Source of the DNA: Beijerinckia indica subsp. indica ATCC 9039
GTDB lineage: Bacteria > Pseudomonadota > Alphaproteobacteria > Rhizobiales > Beijerinckiaceae
DNA: 64,000 bases
Assembly (NCBI RefSeq): GCF_000019845.1
Contig: NC_010581.1
Location: forward strand, 3,167,501-3,231,500
Reading direction: 5' to 3'
Position 1 is the first letter of the stretch; every line of letters starts with the position of its first letter. Below, in pieces: positions 1 to 9,533 of the stretch. The translations under genes and the position numbers were made by a program. The notes beneath the pieces were generated by a model. The model searched no databases. It was given only the letters and a program-made list of their open reading frames with translations, and had not been told where the DNA came from.

Positions 1-1
1 C

Positions 2-523
2 GAGACGGAAACGATCCTCGCCAATGCACGCTCCGAGGCGGGCAAGCTGCGGGAAGCGGCCAAAGCCGATATTGCCCGCGCGCGCCAGGACGAAGCAGCC
101 GCCATGGCGGACCATGCGAGCCAGCTCGCGGTCGATATCGCCGGCAAGCTGCTTTCTCGCCTGCCGGAGGAGGCACGCATCTCGGGCTTCATCGAGGGCC
201 TTGCTCAAGGCCTTGCGGCTCTTCCCGAAGCGATCCGGACGAATATTGGCGCGACGGATGCGCCGGTGCAGCTCAAAGCCGCCCGCGCCCTGACCGAGGC
301 CGAAACACAGGCCTGCCGCGTACGGCTTTCGGAAGCGCTCGGCCATCCAGCCGAAATTGCCGTGGACGTCAGGCCTGAGCTCATTGCGGGCCTTGAGATC
401 GATATGCCGCATGCCGTGGTGCGCAATAGTTTCCGCGCCGATCTCACTCGTATCACCGCCGCCTTGATACAAACCGGCTCGATGCAAACGGGGCAGGAAG
501 CGCCGAGGCCAGAAACACCATGA
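2..523 (+). CDS. atpF: N-type F-ATPase subunit b (atpF), 5' truncated by window
   Basis: The reading frame is open from base 2, so the true start lies upstream of the window; about 173 residues are visible. The visible N-terminal part is a charged, Ala-rich helix ([19 protein letters not shown]) typical of the b-subunit stalk, and the C-terminal part resembles the delta-like extension of alternate F0 subunit B. N-ATPase operons are known to lack a separate delta gene. The b subunit forms the peripheral stalk joining membrane sector and F1 head. Its TGA overlaps the ATG of the next gene (ATGA at 520-523), indicating translational coupling. The order b-alpha-gamma without delta between b and alpha is what separates this from the housekeeping atp operon. 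The family call is by recognition only. Confidence 0.85.
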   Translation, partial: ETETILANARSEAGKLREAAKADIARARQDEAAAMADHASQLAVDIAGKLLSRLPEEARISGFIEGLAQGLAALPEAIRTNIGATDAPVQLKAARALTEAETQACRVRLSEALGHPAEIAVDVRPELIAGLEIDMPHAVVRNSFRADLTRITAALIQTGSMQTGQEAPRPETP

Positions 524-2034
524 GCACATCAAACAGTTCAGCGGAAGAATGGCTGGCGCGCAGCCGGGAAAAAGTGTCGCAAACACCGCTCTCGCCCGAA
601 GCCTTGTCGATCGGGCGCGTCGAACAGATTGCCGATGGAATCGCTCGCATCTCGGGCCTGCCGGAGGTCAGGCTCAATGAGCTTCTGCATTTTGAAGGCG
701 GGCAGAGCGGCTTTGCCCTCACGCTCGATGCCGATGCGATCAGTGCCGTTCTCCTCGATGAAAGCGCGGCGATCGAGGCCGGCTCGAGCGTGTCTCGCAC
801 AGGCGAGGTGGTGCAGGTTCCCGTCGGCCCGGAACTTCTCGGCCGTGTCATCGATCCGCTTGGCAGGCCGCTCGATGGCGGCGGAACGGTCATGGCCAAA
901 ACCCGCCATCCGGTGGAGCGGCCGGCGCCGGCGATCATCGAACGCGATCTGGTGGCACAGCAGGTCGAAACCGGCATTCTCGTCGTCGATGCCTTATTCA
1001 CGCTCGGCCGGGGCCAGCGGGAACTCATCATCGGCGATCGCGCGACGGGCAAGACAGCGATTGCCGTTGACACGATCATCAACCAGAAACATTCGGACAT
1101 TATCTCGATCTATGTCGCTGTCGGGCAAAGGGCGACAGCGGTCGAGCGCGTGATCGAAGCCATCAAGCAATATGGTGCGCCGGAGCGGTGCATTTTCGTC
1201 GTTGCCTCGGCGGCCGCTTCGCCGGGCCTCCAGTGGATCGCACCCTTCGCCGGCTTTACGATCGCCGAATATTTCCGTGACCAAGGCGGCCACGCACTCA
1301 TTGTCATCGACGATCTCACCAAACATGCCGCAACACATCGCGAACTTGCCCTTCTCACACGCGAGCCTCCGGGACGTGAAGCCTATCCGGGCGACATCTT
1401 TTATCTGCATGCCCGTCTTCTGGAACGCGCCGCCAAATTATCGGCCGAACGGGGTGGCGGCTCTCTCACGGCTCTGCCAATCGCCGAGACCGATGCCAGC
1501 AATCTGTCAGCCTATATCCCGACCAATCTGATCTCGATCACCGATGGCCAGATCGTTCTCAATGCGCAGCTCTTCGCGGCGAACCAGAGGCCCGCGGTGG
1601 ATGTCGGATTGAGCGTGAGCCGGGTCGGCGGCAAAGCCCAGCATCCGGCGTTGCGGCAGGTCTCCGGACGTATCCGACTCGACTATTCCCAATTTCTTGA
1701 GCTTGAAATGTTCACCCGCTTCGGCGGCATCACCGACACACGCGTCAAGGCGCAGATGCTTCGCGGCGAGCGCATCCGCGCGTTGCTCACGCAGCCCCGG
1801 TTCGCCACCTTGCGGGCTGTCGATGAAATTGCCCTTCTCGCCGCTTTGGGCGCGGGCGTTCTCGACGATCTGCCTTTGACCGCGATCGAGGCGCTTCGCG
1901 CACGCCTGCCGAGCCATCTCGATGTGGAATTGGGCGATGCTGCCAAAACCCTGGCAAAGGACGGTGTTCTCGACGAGGCTTTGAAAAATCGCTTGGTCAC
2001 GGCGGTCCGCTTGCTTGCTGGAATGACACCGTGA
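520..2034 (+). CDS. atpA: N-type F-ATPase alpha subunit
   Basis: This 504-residue protein is an F1 alpha subunit of the alternate (N-ATPase) type. It has the beta-barrel N-terminus, a Walker A motif GDRATGKT at residues 172-179, and the conserved [20 protein letters not shown] stretch. Alpha subunits alternate with beta in the F1 hexamer and bind non-catalytic nucleotide. Family members usually run about 500-515 residues, so it looks intact. It overlaps atpF by 4 bases, and its stop overlaps the GTG of atpG (GTGA at 2031-2034). N-ATPases are described as Na+-translocating ion pumps spread by lateral transfer. The ion cannot be judged here because the c-ring gene is outside the window. Confidence 0.93.
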   Translation: MSTSNSSAEEWLARSREKVSQTPLSPEALSIGRVEQIADGIARISGLPEVRLNELLHFEGGQSGFALTLDADAISAVLLDESAAIEAGSSVSRTGEVVQVPVGPELLGRVIDPLGRPLDGGGTVMAKTRHPVERPAPAIIERDLVAQQVETGILVVDALFTLGRGQRELIIGDRATGKTAIAVDTIINQKHSDIISIYVAVGQRATAVERVIEAIKQYGAPERCIFVVASAAASPGLQWIAPFAGFTIAEYFRDQGGHALIVIDDLTKHAATHRELALLTREPPGREAYPGDIFYLHARLLERAAKLSAERGGGSLTALPIAETDASNLSAYIPTNLISITDGQIVLNAQLFAANQRPAVDVGLSVSRVGGKAQHPALRQVSGRIRLDYSQFLELEMFTRFGGITDTRVKAQMLRGERIRALLTQPRFATLRAVDEIALLAALGAGVLDDLPLTAIEALRARLPSHLDVELGDAAKTLAKDGVLDEALKNRLVTAVRLLAGMTP

Positions 2035-2906
2035 CGGAGCGGCTGAGCGATGTCGCCGCGCGAATCCATTCCGTACGGCAATTATCGGCCGTGATTACAG
2101 CGATGCGGGGCATTGCCGCGTCGCGATCACGGGAAGCACGGAGTCAGCTCGATGGTGTTCGGGCCTATGCGCAGACAATCGCCGAGGCCATCGGGCATGC
2201 CCTGGCCTTCCTGCCGGAACGACCCCAAACCGAGCCTGCCGGGCGAGCGGCTCAGGGCCATGGCATTATTGCACTCTGTGCCGAACAGGGTTTTGCTGGA
2301 ACCTTCAACGAGCGGGTGCTCGATGCGGCCGGGCGGCTGATTTCGGCCGCGCCGGACAGACGGACGGCGCTTCTGCTCGTCGGAGATCGCGGCTTGATGG
2401 TTGCGCGGGAACGTGGGCTTGCAATCGCCTGGTCCGCGCCCATGGCCGCCCATGCCGGGCAAGCCGCATCGCTTGCCAACCAGATCGTCGAAGAACTTTA
2501 TCGCCGTATCGATGGCGACCACATGACCCGAATCTCCATCGTTCACGCCGTCCCTGGCCCGTCGGCCGCAGTCAACATTGCGGAAAAGGTGCTCGTTCCC
2601 TTCGATTTCGGACGTTTTCCACTCGCCCATGGCGCGGTCCATCCGCTGATCACCCTGCCACCGGACATCCTGCTTGCGCGGCTTGCCGAAGAATATATTT
2701 TTGCTGAGCTCTGCGAAGCCGTCATGCTGTCCTTTGCCGCCGAGAATGAAGCGCGTATGCGGGCCATGATCGCGGCGAAGACCAATGTCGCGAAGACGCT
2801 CGACGGCTTGATTGCAAGGTCCAGGCAGTTACGGCAGGAAGAAATCACCAACGAAATCCTCGAACTTGACAGCGGAGCCTCGAGCTCAGGCCAGTCTCCC
2901 CGCTGA
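2031..2906 (+). CDS. atpG: N-type F-ATPase gamma subunit
   Basis: This 291-residue protein is the F1 gamma subunit, the rotor shaft that couples rotation to catalysis. The N-terminal helix ([29 protein letters not shown]) and the C-terminal helix ([24 protein letters not shown]) form the expected antiparallel coiled coil around a Rossmann-like middle. The N-terminus diverges from housekeeping gamma, as in other N-ATPase gammas. The start is GTG at 2031, coupled to the atpA stop. It is the last gene of the N-ATPase operon (order atpDCQRBEFAG in the family), and the next reading unit is IS debris on the opposite strand. Confidence 0.9.
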   Translation: MTERLSDVAARIHSVRQLSAVITAMRGIAASRSREARSQLDGVRAYAQTIAEAIGHALAFLPERPQTEPAGRAAQGHGIIALCAEQGFAGTFNERVLDAAGRLISAAPDRRTALLLVGDRGLMVARERGLAIAWSAPMAAHAGQAASLANQIVEELYRRIDGDHMTRISIVHAVPGPSAAVNIAEKVLVPFDFGRFPLAHGAVHPLITLPPDILLARLAEEYIFAELCEAVMLSFAAENEARMRAMIAAKTNVAKTLDGLIARSRQLRQEEITNEILELDSGASSSGQSPR

Positions 2907-2985
2907 AGAGTGAGGGATAAGGCCGCTCCGGCCCGCCTGATTGCATTCATGAATGGAATTCATAGGCCCATTCTCGTAAAGGCGC

Positions 2986-4191
<1,206 letters not shown>

Positions 4192-4365
4192 CGCAGAACA
4201 AGCCGCTCCGTCGTTGTGGCGCGGTCGTGAAGAACTTGTGCCATAGGGCATCCTTCCATTCTGTCGAAAGAATTGCACCATCAAAGGCCGGGATTAAACA
4301 GCTAGCGCGGCTGTTTGTGACACGGAGCACGAAATTTTTCCCGATCCCGCGTCCATGCGGCTTTT

Positions 4366-5115
4366 TCACGTCAGTGCCATGCCGCCGTCGACGTGCAACT
4401 CAATGCCGTTGACGAAACTTCCCCCGTCCGATGCGAGGAAGAGAGCGGCGCGCGCCAGTTCCTCCACCTGTCCCATGCGGCCCGCCGGGATGAGGGACGC
4501 CATCCGGGACTCGAAGGCCAGACGGTCGGCGTCGGATATCCCGAGCTTGCCGAGAATGGCAGTCTCGACCGGTCCAGGGCTCAGGATGTTGACGCGGATT
4601 TTCCGGGACTTGAACTCGATCGCCCAGTTCTTCGCGAACGCGGCGACCGCCGCTTTCGAACCAGCGTAAACGGCATGGTCCGGCAGCACTTTGGTTGCCG
4701 CGAGCGAACCGGTGATGATGATCGAACCACCGTCACGCATGACGGGCTCCATCGCCTGCACACCGAAGAACACACCGCGCGTATTGGTGGCGAATTGGCC
4801 GTCATATTCTTCCAACGTGACTTTATGGGATGGTGTCAGGTTGATGATACCTGCATTGGCCATGTAGATGTCTAGTCCGCCGAAACGGTCCTCCACCTTT
4901 TCTGCGAGCGTCCGATGATATCGGACATCGGTGACGTCGCCGACGATGCCGATAGCGTTGTAGCCAATTTCTTCCAGAGCTTGATCGACAACCTCCTGTC
5001 TACGGCCAGTGATGATGACCTGCGCCCCTTCCTGCGCAAACAGGCGCGCGGTTGCCTTCCCAATGCCACTGTTGCCGCCCGTTATGACGGCCACCTTGTC
5101 CTTTAGACGTTGCAT
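4366..5115 (-). CDS. SDR family NAD(P)-dependent oxidoreductase
   Basis: This is a classical 249-residue short-chain dehydrogenase. The cofactor motif TGGNSGIG is at residues 12-19, NAG follows at the end of the fourth strand, and the catalytic set is Ser137-Tyr150-Lys154 (YAGSK). The C-terminus GIELHVDGGMALT is typical. The start at 5115 is chosen because it begins MQRLKDKVAVITGG and has GGAG about 8 bases upstream; the frame extends further up but without homology. It is transcribed divergently from a LysR gene starting at 5210, so that regulator probably controls it. The substrate is not predictable from sequence. Confidence 0.9.
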   Translation of the reverse strand: MQRLKDKVAVITGGNSGIGKATARLFAQEGAQVIITGRRQEVVDQALEEIGYNAIGIVGDVTDVRYHRTLAEKVEDRFGGLDIYMANAGIINLTPSHKVTLEEYDGQFATNTRGVFFGVQAMEPVMRDGGSIIITGSLAATKVLPDHAVYAGSKAAVAAFAKNWAIEFKSRKIRVNILSPGPVETAILGKLGISDADRLAFESRMASLIPAGRMGQVEELARAALFLASDGGSFVNGIELHVDGGMALT

Positions 5116-5209
5116 CACCTGTCTCCAACTATCACAGATATAAGATAAATTTACCTGCCTGATGCTGCTAGACCGATGGCGGCACATGATTTGTGCCTTG
5201 GAGATGGAA

Positions 5210-6106
5210 ATGCCGAATTTGTTGAGCGAGACGCCTGGTCTGATCGCGTTCGTACGCACCGTGGAAGCCGGCTCCTTCAGCGCCGCTGCGCGCGATCTTG
5301 GTACGACGCCGTCTGCGGTTTCAAAGAGCGTGGCGCGCTTGGAGAAAAAGGTCGGAACGCGGCTGTTTCTTCGTTCCACCCGTGCCTTGACGCTCACACA
5401 GGAAGGCCAAATTTTCTTCGACCGCATAGCCCCGCTATTGCGTGACCTCGATTCGAGCGACGATGCTATCGGTTCTCAGAGAATGCTGTCAGGCCGTCTG
5501 CGCATCAGCATGTCCGGCGAACTGGCCCCTTTGCTGCTGCCTCGCCTTTTTGCCGGCTTCGCGTCGGATCATCCCCATCTCATTCTCGATATCGGTCTGA
5601 CCGACCGATTCGTCGATCTCGTGCGGGAAGACTATGATGTCGTTCTCCGCGCCGGCGATAGCGCCGGGAGCGATCTCATCGTGCGCACTTTGGCGGATTT
5701 GCCAATGGTTATAGTCGCTTCCCCATCGTTTCTGCAAATCTATGATCTCCCGACCTCAGCGGAGGAGTTGGCGAACACTCCGTTCGCGCGTTTCAAGATG
5801 AACGGCATACCGATGCCCGTACGTCTCGGAAACGGAACCGCCTTCGTTCCCTCCGGTCGGGTCGATTGCGATTCGGGAGCCGCGCTGATCGAGGCGGCGC
5901 GAAGCGGGCTAGGGGCGGCCTATCTTCTTCGATGCCTTGTGGCAAACGACCTGAAGGCCGGTACGCTGGTGGACGTTTCGCCCGGGATCACCCTTCCCAA
6001 GCTTCCATTCAACGTTCTGCATGCCTTTGGACGCACCGTCCCCATGCGCGTAAGGTTCTTCTGCGACTTCATCGCAGATGAGGCCAAGATCATCGGCGCA
6101 ATGTAA
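5210..6106 (+). CDS. LysR-family transcriptional regulator
   Basis: This is a 298-residue LysR regulator: an N-terminal winged HTH (LIAFVRTVEAGSFSAAARDLG, then TPSAVSKSVARLEKKVGTRLF) followed by a LysR substrate-binding domain. Several in-frame ATGs exist at 5162, 5204 and 5210; 5210 is preferred because GGAG at 5200-5203 lies 6 bases upstream. It is divergent from the SDR gene with a 94-base spacer, the usual layout for LysR control of a single target. The protein resembles the CrgA-type LysR group often placed beside SDR or oxidoreductase genes. The inducer is unknown. Confidence 0.9.
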   Translation: MPNLLSETPGLIAFVRTVEAGSFSAAARDLGTTPSAVSKSVARLEKKVGTRLFLRSTRALTLTQEGQIFFDRIAPLLRDLDSSDDAIGSQRMLSGRLRISMSGELAPLLLPRLFAGFASDHPHLILDIGLTDRFVDLVREDYDVVLRAGDSAGSDLIVRTLADLPMVIVASPSFLQIYDLPTSAEELANTPFARFKMNGIPMPVRLGNGTAFVPSGRVDCDSGAALIEAARSGLGAAYLLRCLVANDLKAGTLVDVSPGITLPKLPFNVLHAFGRTVPMRVRFFCDFIADEAKIIGAM

Positions 6107-6173
6107 ACACGACATGATGATGTCGCTTGATACCTTGAACAGGATTCCGCCGGGTCTGCGCGCTGCTGGTGTG

Positions 6174-7109
6174 CTATTCTAGCTCCGCGAGAGAGGAGGC
6201 GTTCGACGCCGAGGACGAGGTCATAAGAGGGTCTTCCCGCATCGCGGCAACGAGATAATCAATGACAGCTCTCACGCGAAAAGGCATATTTCGCCGAGAT
6301 GGATAGGCGAGCGTGATCGGCAGACGAGCCGGCGGGAAATCCGGTATTAAGCTGATCAATCGGCCGGTCTCGATGTCAGGAACGGCAAGTATATGGGAGA
6401 GAATCGCAATGCCCGCGCCGGCAAGAACGGCGCGATGAACAGCTACAGCATTGTTTACGATAAGACGTGGCGCGATTCGCACTGCGACTTCGTCCGCGCC
6501 ATTGGAGAATAGCCAGGAACGACTGTCGCCTCCCCGTTTGTAGCAGATGCAGTCATGATGACTCAAATCCTCAAGCGCTCGGGGCGTGCCCCGTTTTTCG
6601 AGGTAGGCTGGCGTGGCGACGAGAAAGGCTGTTGTCCAGCCGATCCTGCGGCATATCAGGCTGGAGTCGGCGATATTGCCTAGACGGACTTCGAGGTCGA
6701 TCCCCTGTCCGACCAGATCGGACGGTTCCTCGCGAAACAACAATTCGACGGAAAGTTGTGGGTGATGATCAAGAAGGGCCGCAAGCCGGTCACTCATATA
6801 CAGCCCTAGCGGCGCCGGTACGGAGAGCCGCACCTCGCCCGATGCCGTCCCTACCTGGCCGGCAGACTCGCCGAGCGCCTCCACAGCTTCGATAACCTTG
6901 AGAGCCATTGGGATCATTCGTTCCCCCTCGGACGTCAACGCCAACGCGGTGGTTGAGCGATGCAGAAGGCGCGTATCGAGATGGGCTTCGAGTGCTGAAA
7001 CCTGCCGGGAGACCGCAGGCTGCGTCAGTTTGAGATCGACAGCAGCGGCCGAAAACGAGCCCGTCTCGGCGACTCTCAGGAATGTCCGCAACGCGCAAAC
7101 GATGTCCAT
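6174..7109 (-). CDS. LysR-family transcriptional regulator
   Basis: This is a 311-residue LysR regulator with an N-terminal HTH (FLRVAETGSFSAAAVDLKLTQ, PAVSRQVSALEAHLDTRLLH) and a C-terminal effector domain (LSVPAPLGLYMSDRLAALL). The start at 7109 (MDIVCALRTFL) has GAGGG about 6 bases upstream. It is divergent from the AhpD-like gene at 7238. A perfect palindrome with 15-base arms lies only 13 bases upstream of this start codon, so autorepression and control of the divergent gene are plausible. It is convergent with the LysR gene ending at 6106. Confidence 0.9.
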   Translation of the reverse strand: MDIVCALRTFLRVAETGSFSAAAVDLKLTQPAVSRQVSALEAHLDTRLLHRSTTALALTSEGERMIPMALKVIEAVEALGESAGQVGTASGEVRLSVPAPLGLYMSDRLAALLDHHPQLSVELLFREEPSDLVGQGIDLEVRLGNIADSSLICRRIGWTTAFLVATPAYLEKRGTPRALEDLSHHDCICYKRGGDSRSWLFSNGADEVAVRIAPRLIVNNAVAVHRAVLAGAGIAILSHILAVPDIETGRLISLIPDFPPARLPITLAYPSRRNMPFRVRAVIDYLVAAMREDPLMTSSSASNASSLAELE

Positions 7110-7121
7110 TCGTACCCTCTT

Positions 7122-7152
7122 AGCTCTGGACATAAGCCTTATGTCCAGAGCT
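7122..7152. promoter_or_regulatory. Perfect 15-bp palindrome between divergent lysR and ahpD-like genes
   Basis: The arms AGCTCTGGACATAAG (7122-7136) and CTTATGTCCAGAGCT (7138-7152) are exact reverse complements around a single base. The site lies just upstream of the LysR start at 7109 and about 85 bases before the divergent gene. Its symmetry and place fit an operator for the adjacent regulator; binding is inferred. Confidence 0.6.
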
Positions 7153-7176
7153 TAAGCCAGAACGGCTTTACCGTCC

Positions 7177-7224
7177 AGATATTAAGGATATTAAATATCT
7201 ATGAGGATTAATAATATCCTTAAT
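7177..7224. promoter_or_regulatory. AT-rich nested inverted repeats upstream of the ahpD-like gene
   Basis: ATTAAGGATATT (7181-7192) is matched by AATATCCTTAAT (7213-7224), a perfect 12-base inverted repeat around a 20-base spacer. AGATATT (7177-7183) and AATATCT (7194-7200) form a second one inside it. The right arm ends 13 bases before the ATG at 7238, so it overlaps the likely leader and could be an operator or a 5' UTR hairpin. Confidence 0.5.
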
Positions 7225-7237
7225 AAGGGAAAGTGAC

Positions 7238-7717
7238 ATGATCCAGCGCCTGAACTACGCCCAGCAATCTCCTGAGCTTTTTAAGAAACTTTCAGACCTC
7301 AGCGTGGCCCTGAAGGACAGCGCCATTGAACAGAAGATCCACGATCTCGTTCAGATCCGTGCGTCGCAGATCAATGGTTGCGCCTTCTGCCTCGATATGC
7401 ATGTCAAGGAAGCCAAGATCCATGGGGAAAGCGAGCTCAGACTCTACCACATCGCCATCTGGCGTGAATCAAACCTGTTCATCCCGCGCGAGCGTGCAGC
7501 GTTGGCATGGACCGAAGCTGTGACGAAGCTGCCTGAACGTGGCATTCCCGATGAGCTCTATGAACGCGTGCGCGGTCAGCTTTCTGAGAAGGAAATCTCC
7601 GACCTGACGTTCTCGATCATGATCATCAATTCCTGGAATCGCGCGAGCGTCGCCTTCAAGGCTGTGCCCGGCTCGGCCGACAAGCTCTACGGCCTCGACA
7701 AGGCCGGCCTGGCCTGA
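7238..7717 (+). CDS. Carboxymuconolactone decarboxylase / AhpD-like protein
   Basis: This is a 159-residue all-helical AhpD-family protein. The peroxidase core motif is intact: Cys48-Ala-Phe-Cys51 followed by His55 (NGCAFCLDMHVKEA). In the family the two cysteines form a redox-active disulfide that removes peroxides, and many stand-alone members act in stress or aromatic metabolism. The segment ERGIPDELYERVRGQLSEKEISDL is typical of the alkylhydroperoxidase subgroup. It is divergent from a LysR gene across a region rich in inverted repeats and is followed by a Rossmann-protein remnant and an MBL hydrolase. Peroxide detoxification is likely but the substrate is not shown. Confidence 0.9.
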   Translation: MIQRLNYAQQSPELFKKLSDLSVALKDSAIEQKIHDLVQIRASQINGCAFCLDMHVKEAKIHGESELRLYHIAIWRESNLFIPRERAALAWTEAVTKLPERGIPDELYERVRGQLSEKEISDLTFSIMIINSWNRASVAFKAVPGSADKLYGLDKAGLA

Positions 7718-7780
7718 GCCTTCCCCGAAACTCCCATGAATGATGGTTGTCCACAGGAACTGCTGCGAACGCAGGCCGTC

Positions 7781-7852
7781 GTGAAGATCGTCTTTATCGG
7801 TGGAGCCGGTCCGATCGGTTCCAAGGCCATGACCAACAGGAGAAAAGCATGA
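7781..7852 (+). pseudogene. N-terminal remnant of an NAD(P)-binding (NmrA/SDR-like) gene
   Basis: A GTG-initiated frame of 23 codons reads VKIVFIGGAGPIGSKAMTNR before TGA. This matches the first strand and glycine-rich loop (GGxGxIGxK) of NmrA/atypical-SDR Rossmann proteins, after which nothing remains. The TGA overlaps the ATG of the MBL gene (ATGA at 7849-7852). Such SDR genes commonly sit beside AhpD-like genes, so an internal deletion that removed nearly the whole gene is the simplest reading. It may still act as a coupled leader ORF. Confidence 0.5.
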
Positions 7853-8766
7853 GCCTCGACGTTACATCACCCCCTGTCCTATCAGATGTTGAAGAACTGG
7901 TTCCGTCGCGCTACGCGGTGCGGATCGGCGAAATCGACGTGCTCGTCATCAGCGATGGTGTTTTGCCGTTACCAACCAAGATGTTGGGGCACAACGTTGA
8001 CCAGAGGGCACGTGCGGCGTGGCTGAACGACATGTTCCTGCCGCCGGACGCTTTCGACTGGGCGCTGAACACAGTCGTGGTCCGTAATGGCAGGCAGACC
8101 ATACTCATCGATACCGGGTTGGGAATGGACCCGGCGCTGAATTTACCGCGGGCCGGCCAACTGGTTAAACGACTGAAGGCCGCAGGCATCGATCTTGGCT
8201 CCGTAACTGATGTGGTGTTGACCCACATGCACATGGACCATGTCGGTGGACTGATCGTTGACGGAGTGAAGGAACAGCTACGTCCGGACCTGAAGATCCA
8301 TGTGGCGGTCGCCGAGGTCAAGTTCTGGGAGTCGCCTGACTTCAGCCGCGTCGACATGCCGCCGGGATTCCCCGATGCGCTTCGGGCAGCCGCCAAGCAC
8401 TTCAGGAAAGAATACGAAAGCCAGTTGCAGCTGTTCGATGAAGAATACGAAGTGGTGCCGGGCGTGATTGTCACTCGAACCGGTGGTCATACTCCGGGGC
8501 ACAGCGTTGTCCGCGTGGCGTCCGGCAAAGATCGGCTGATGTTCGCGGGCGACGCCGTGTTCGCTGTCGGGTTCGAACATCCCGAGTGGCATAACGGTTT
8601 CGAACACGATCCCGAGGAGGCAGTTCGTGTCCGGGTCCGGCTCTTGCGTGAACTGGCGGAGACCGGCGCGTTGCTGGCGGCCACTCATATGCCGTTCCCC
8701 TCCGTCGGCCATGTGGCGATCGAGGGCGACGTCTTTCGTTGGGTACCGGTTTTCTGGGACTACTGA
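7849..8766 (+). CDS. MBL-fold metallo-hydrolase
   Basis: This 305-residue protein has the metallo-beta-lactamase signature LTHMHMDHVGG (His126, His128, Asp130, His131), then GHTPGHS and FAGDAV for the remaining metal ligands and HMPFPS near the end. It most resembles the AttM/AiiA-type and quinone-degrading MBL hydrolases that act on lactones or esters with two zinc ions. The start at 7849 has AGGAG at 7838-7842, 6 bases upstream; the longer in-frame start at 7747 lacks homology. No signal peptide is apparent. The substrate is unknown, and lactonase activity is only a family possibility. Confidence 0.88.
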   Translation: MSLDVTSPPVLSDVEELVPSRYAVRIGEIDVLVISDGVLPLPTKMLGHNVDQRARAAWLNDMFLPPDAFDWALNTVVVRNGRQTILIDTGLGMDPALNLPRAGQLVKRLKAAGIDLGSVTDVVLTHMHMDHVGGLIVDGVKEQLRPDLKIHVAVAEVKFWESPDFSRVDMPPGFPDALRAAAKHFRKEYESQLQLFDEEYEVVPGVIVTRTGGHTPGHSVVRVASGKDRLMFAGDAVFAVGFEHPEWHNGFEHDPEEAVRVRVRLLRELAETGALLAATHMPFPSVGHVAIEGDVFRWVPVFWDY

Positions 8767-9030
8767 CCGATTTGTCGGACAAAGGCCGAACCCAAGCCGA
8801 TATCGCCTTTACTAGCTCGACAATGCCGGCCTGAACCACGGTCTCGTACCCACTTTAGGCGAAATACTTCGGGACCAGACTGGAGGATAGTTCGCTCGTC
8901 TCCGACAACAATCCGCGCCTCGGCCGCATTGCTTTCGATCAGTGGTTTGCGGCGGCTCCGAAAAATAACTCCTTTTGCTCGCGCCACCGGCAGGAGGCGT
9001 GGGCCACCGACCCATGAAAGGACAATGGAC
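8767..9030. other. 264-bp stretch without a recognised gene
   Basis: Both strands contain short open frames here, but none has a recognisable domain, a convincing ribosome-binding site or family-like composition. The spacer separates the MBL hydrolase from the exported cupin and presumably contains the cupin promoter. Confidence 0.5.
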
Positions 9031-9456
9031 ATGATCAAGTCATTTGCACTTGCAGCGGCCCTGTCGGCGATTCTGGCGGGTTCTGCCCTTGCAGACGATA
9101 CACCCGGTAGCAGCGAGGGAGCCAAGGTCACACTGGTCTACGACCATGAACTACCGAACGTGCCTGGCAAGAGCATGAGGGGCGTTCTTGTCGAATATGC
9201 TCCGGGCGGCTTCTCGGAAGGCCATACGCATCCGAACTCCGCCTTCATCTACGCCATCATCCTCGAAGGAGCGATCCGCAGCCAGGTTAATGACGGTCCC
9301 GTCACGGTCTACAAGGCTGGAGAAAGCTTCTCGGAACTGCCCGGTGATCGCCATGGCGTCAGCGAAAACGCAAGCAAGACGAAACCGGCAAGACTGCTCG
9401 CCGTCTTCGTAGTCGATACCAGCCAGCAGGAACTGACGTTCCCGATCAAGAAATAG
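9031..9456 (+). CDS. Exported cupin-domain protein
   Basis: This 141-residue protein begins with a Sec signal peptide (MIKSFALAAALSAILAGSALA, cleavage predicted before DD). It then holds one cupin barrel: GGFSEGHTHPNSAFIYAILEG-like motif 1 with the HxH metal ligands, and PGDRHGVSENAS as motif 2. The start at 9031 is preferred over 9025 because AAGGA at 9018-9022 is then 8 bases away. The protein should act in the periplasm, probably with a bound metal; single-domain exported cupins are mostly uncharacterised. A strong GC-rich hairpin follows the gene. Confidence 0.85.
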   Translation: MIKSFALAAALSAILAGSALADDTPGSSEGAKVTLVYDHELPNVPGKSMRGVLVEYAPGGFSEGHTHPNSAFIYAIILEGAIRSQVNDGPVTVYKAGESFSELPGDRHGVSENASKTKPARLLAVFVVDTSQQELTFPIKK

Positions 9457-9466
9457 AGCCGGTCGA

Positions 9467-9488
9467 CGGGTGCCCGATGGGGCACCCG
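9467..9488. terminator. GC-rich hairpin after the cupin gene
   Basis: CGGGTGCCC (9467-9475) pairs perfectly with GGGCACCCG (9480-9488) around a 4-base loop. No T-run follows, so this is a terminator-like or attenuating hairpin, not a clear intrinsic terminator. It separates the cupin gene from the mscS-like gene. Confidence 0.45.
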
Positions 9489-9533
9489 CTTGCCTCCAGA
9501 CTTCGACCGACAGCTATCCGCGAGCCCCTTGCC

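Noticed and set aside
8760..9131. Minus-strand frame between the MBL and cupin genes
   Set aside because: It overlaps the cupin signal peptide region and both gene ends; no similarity to a known family was seen.
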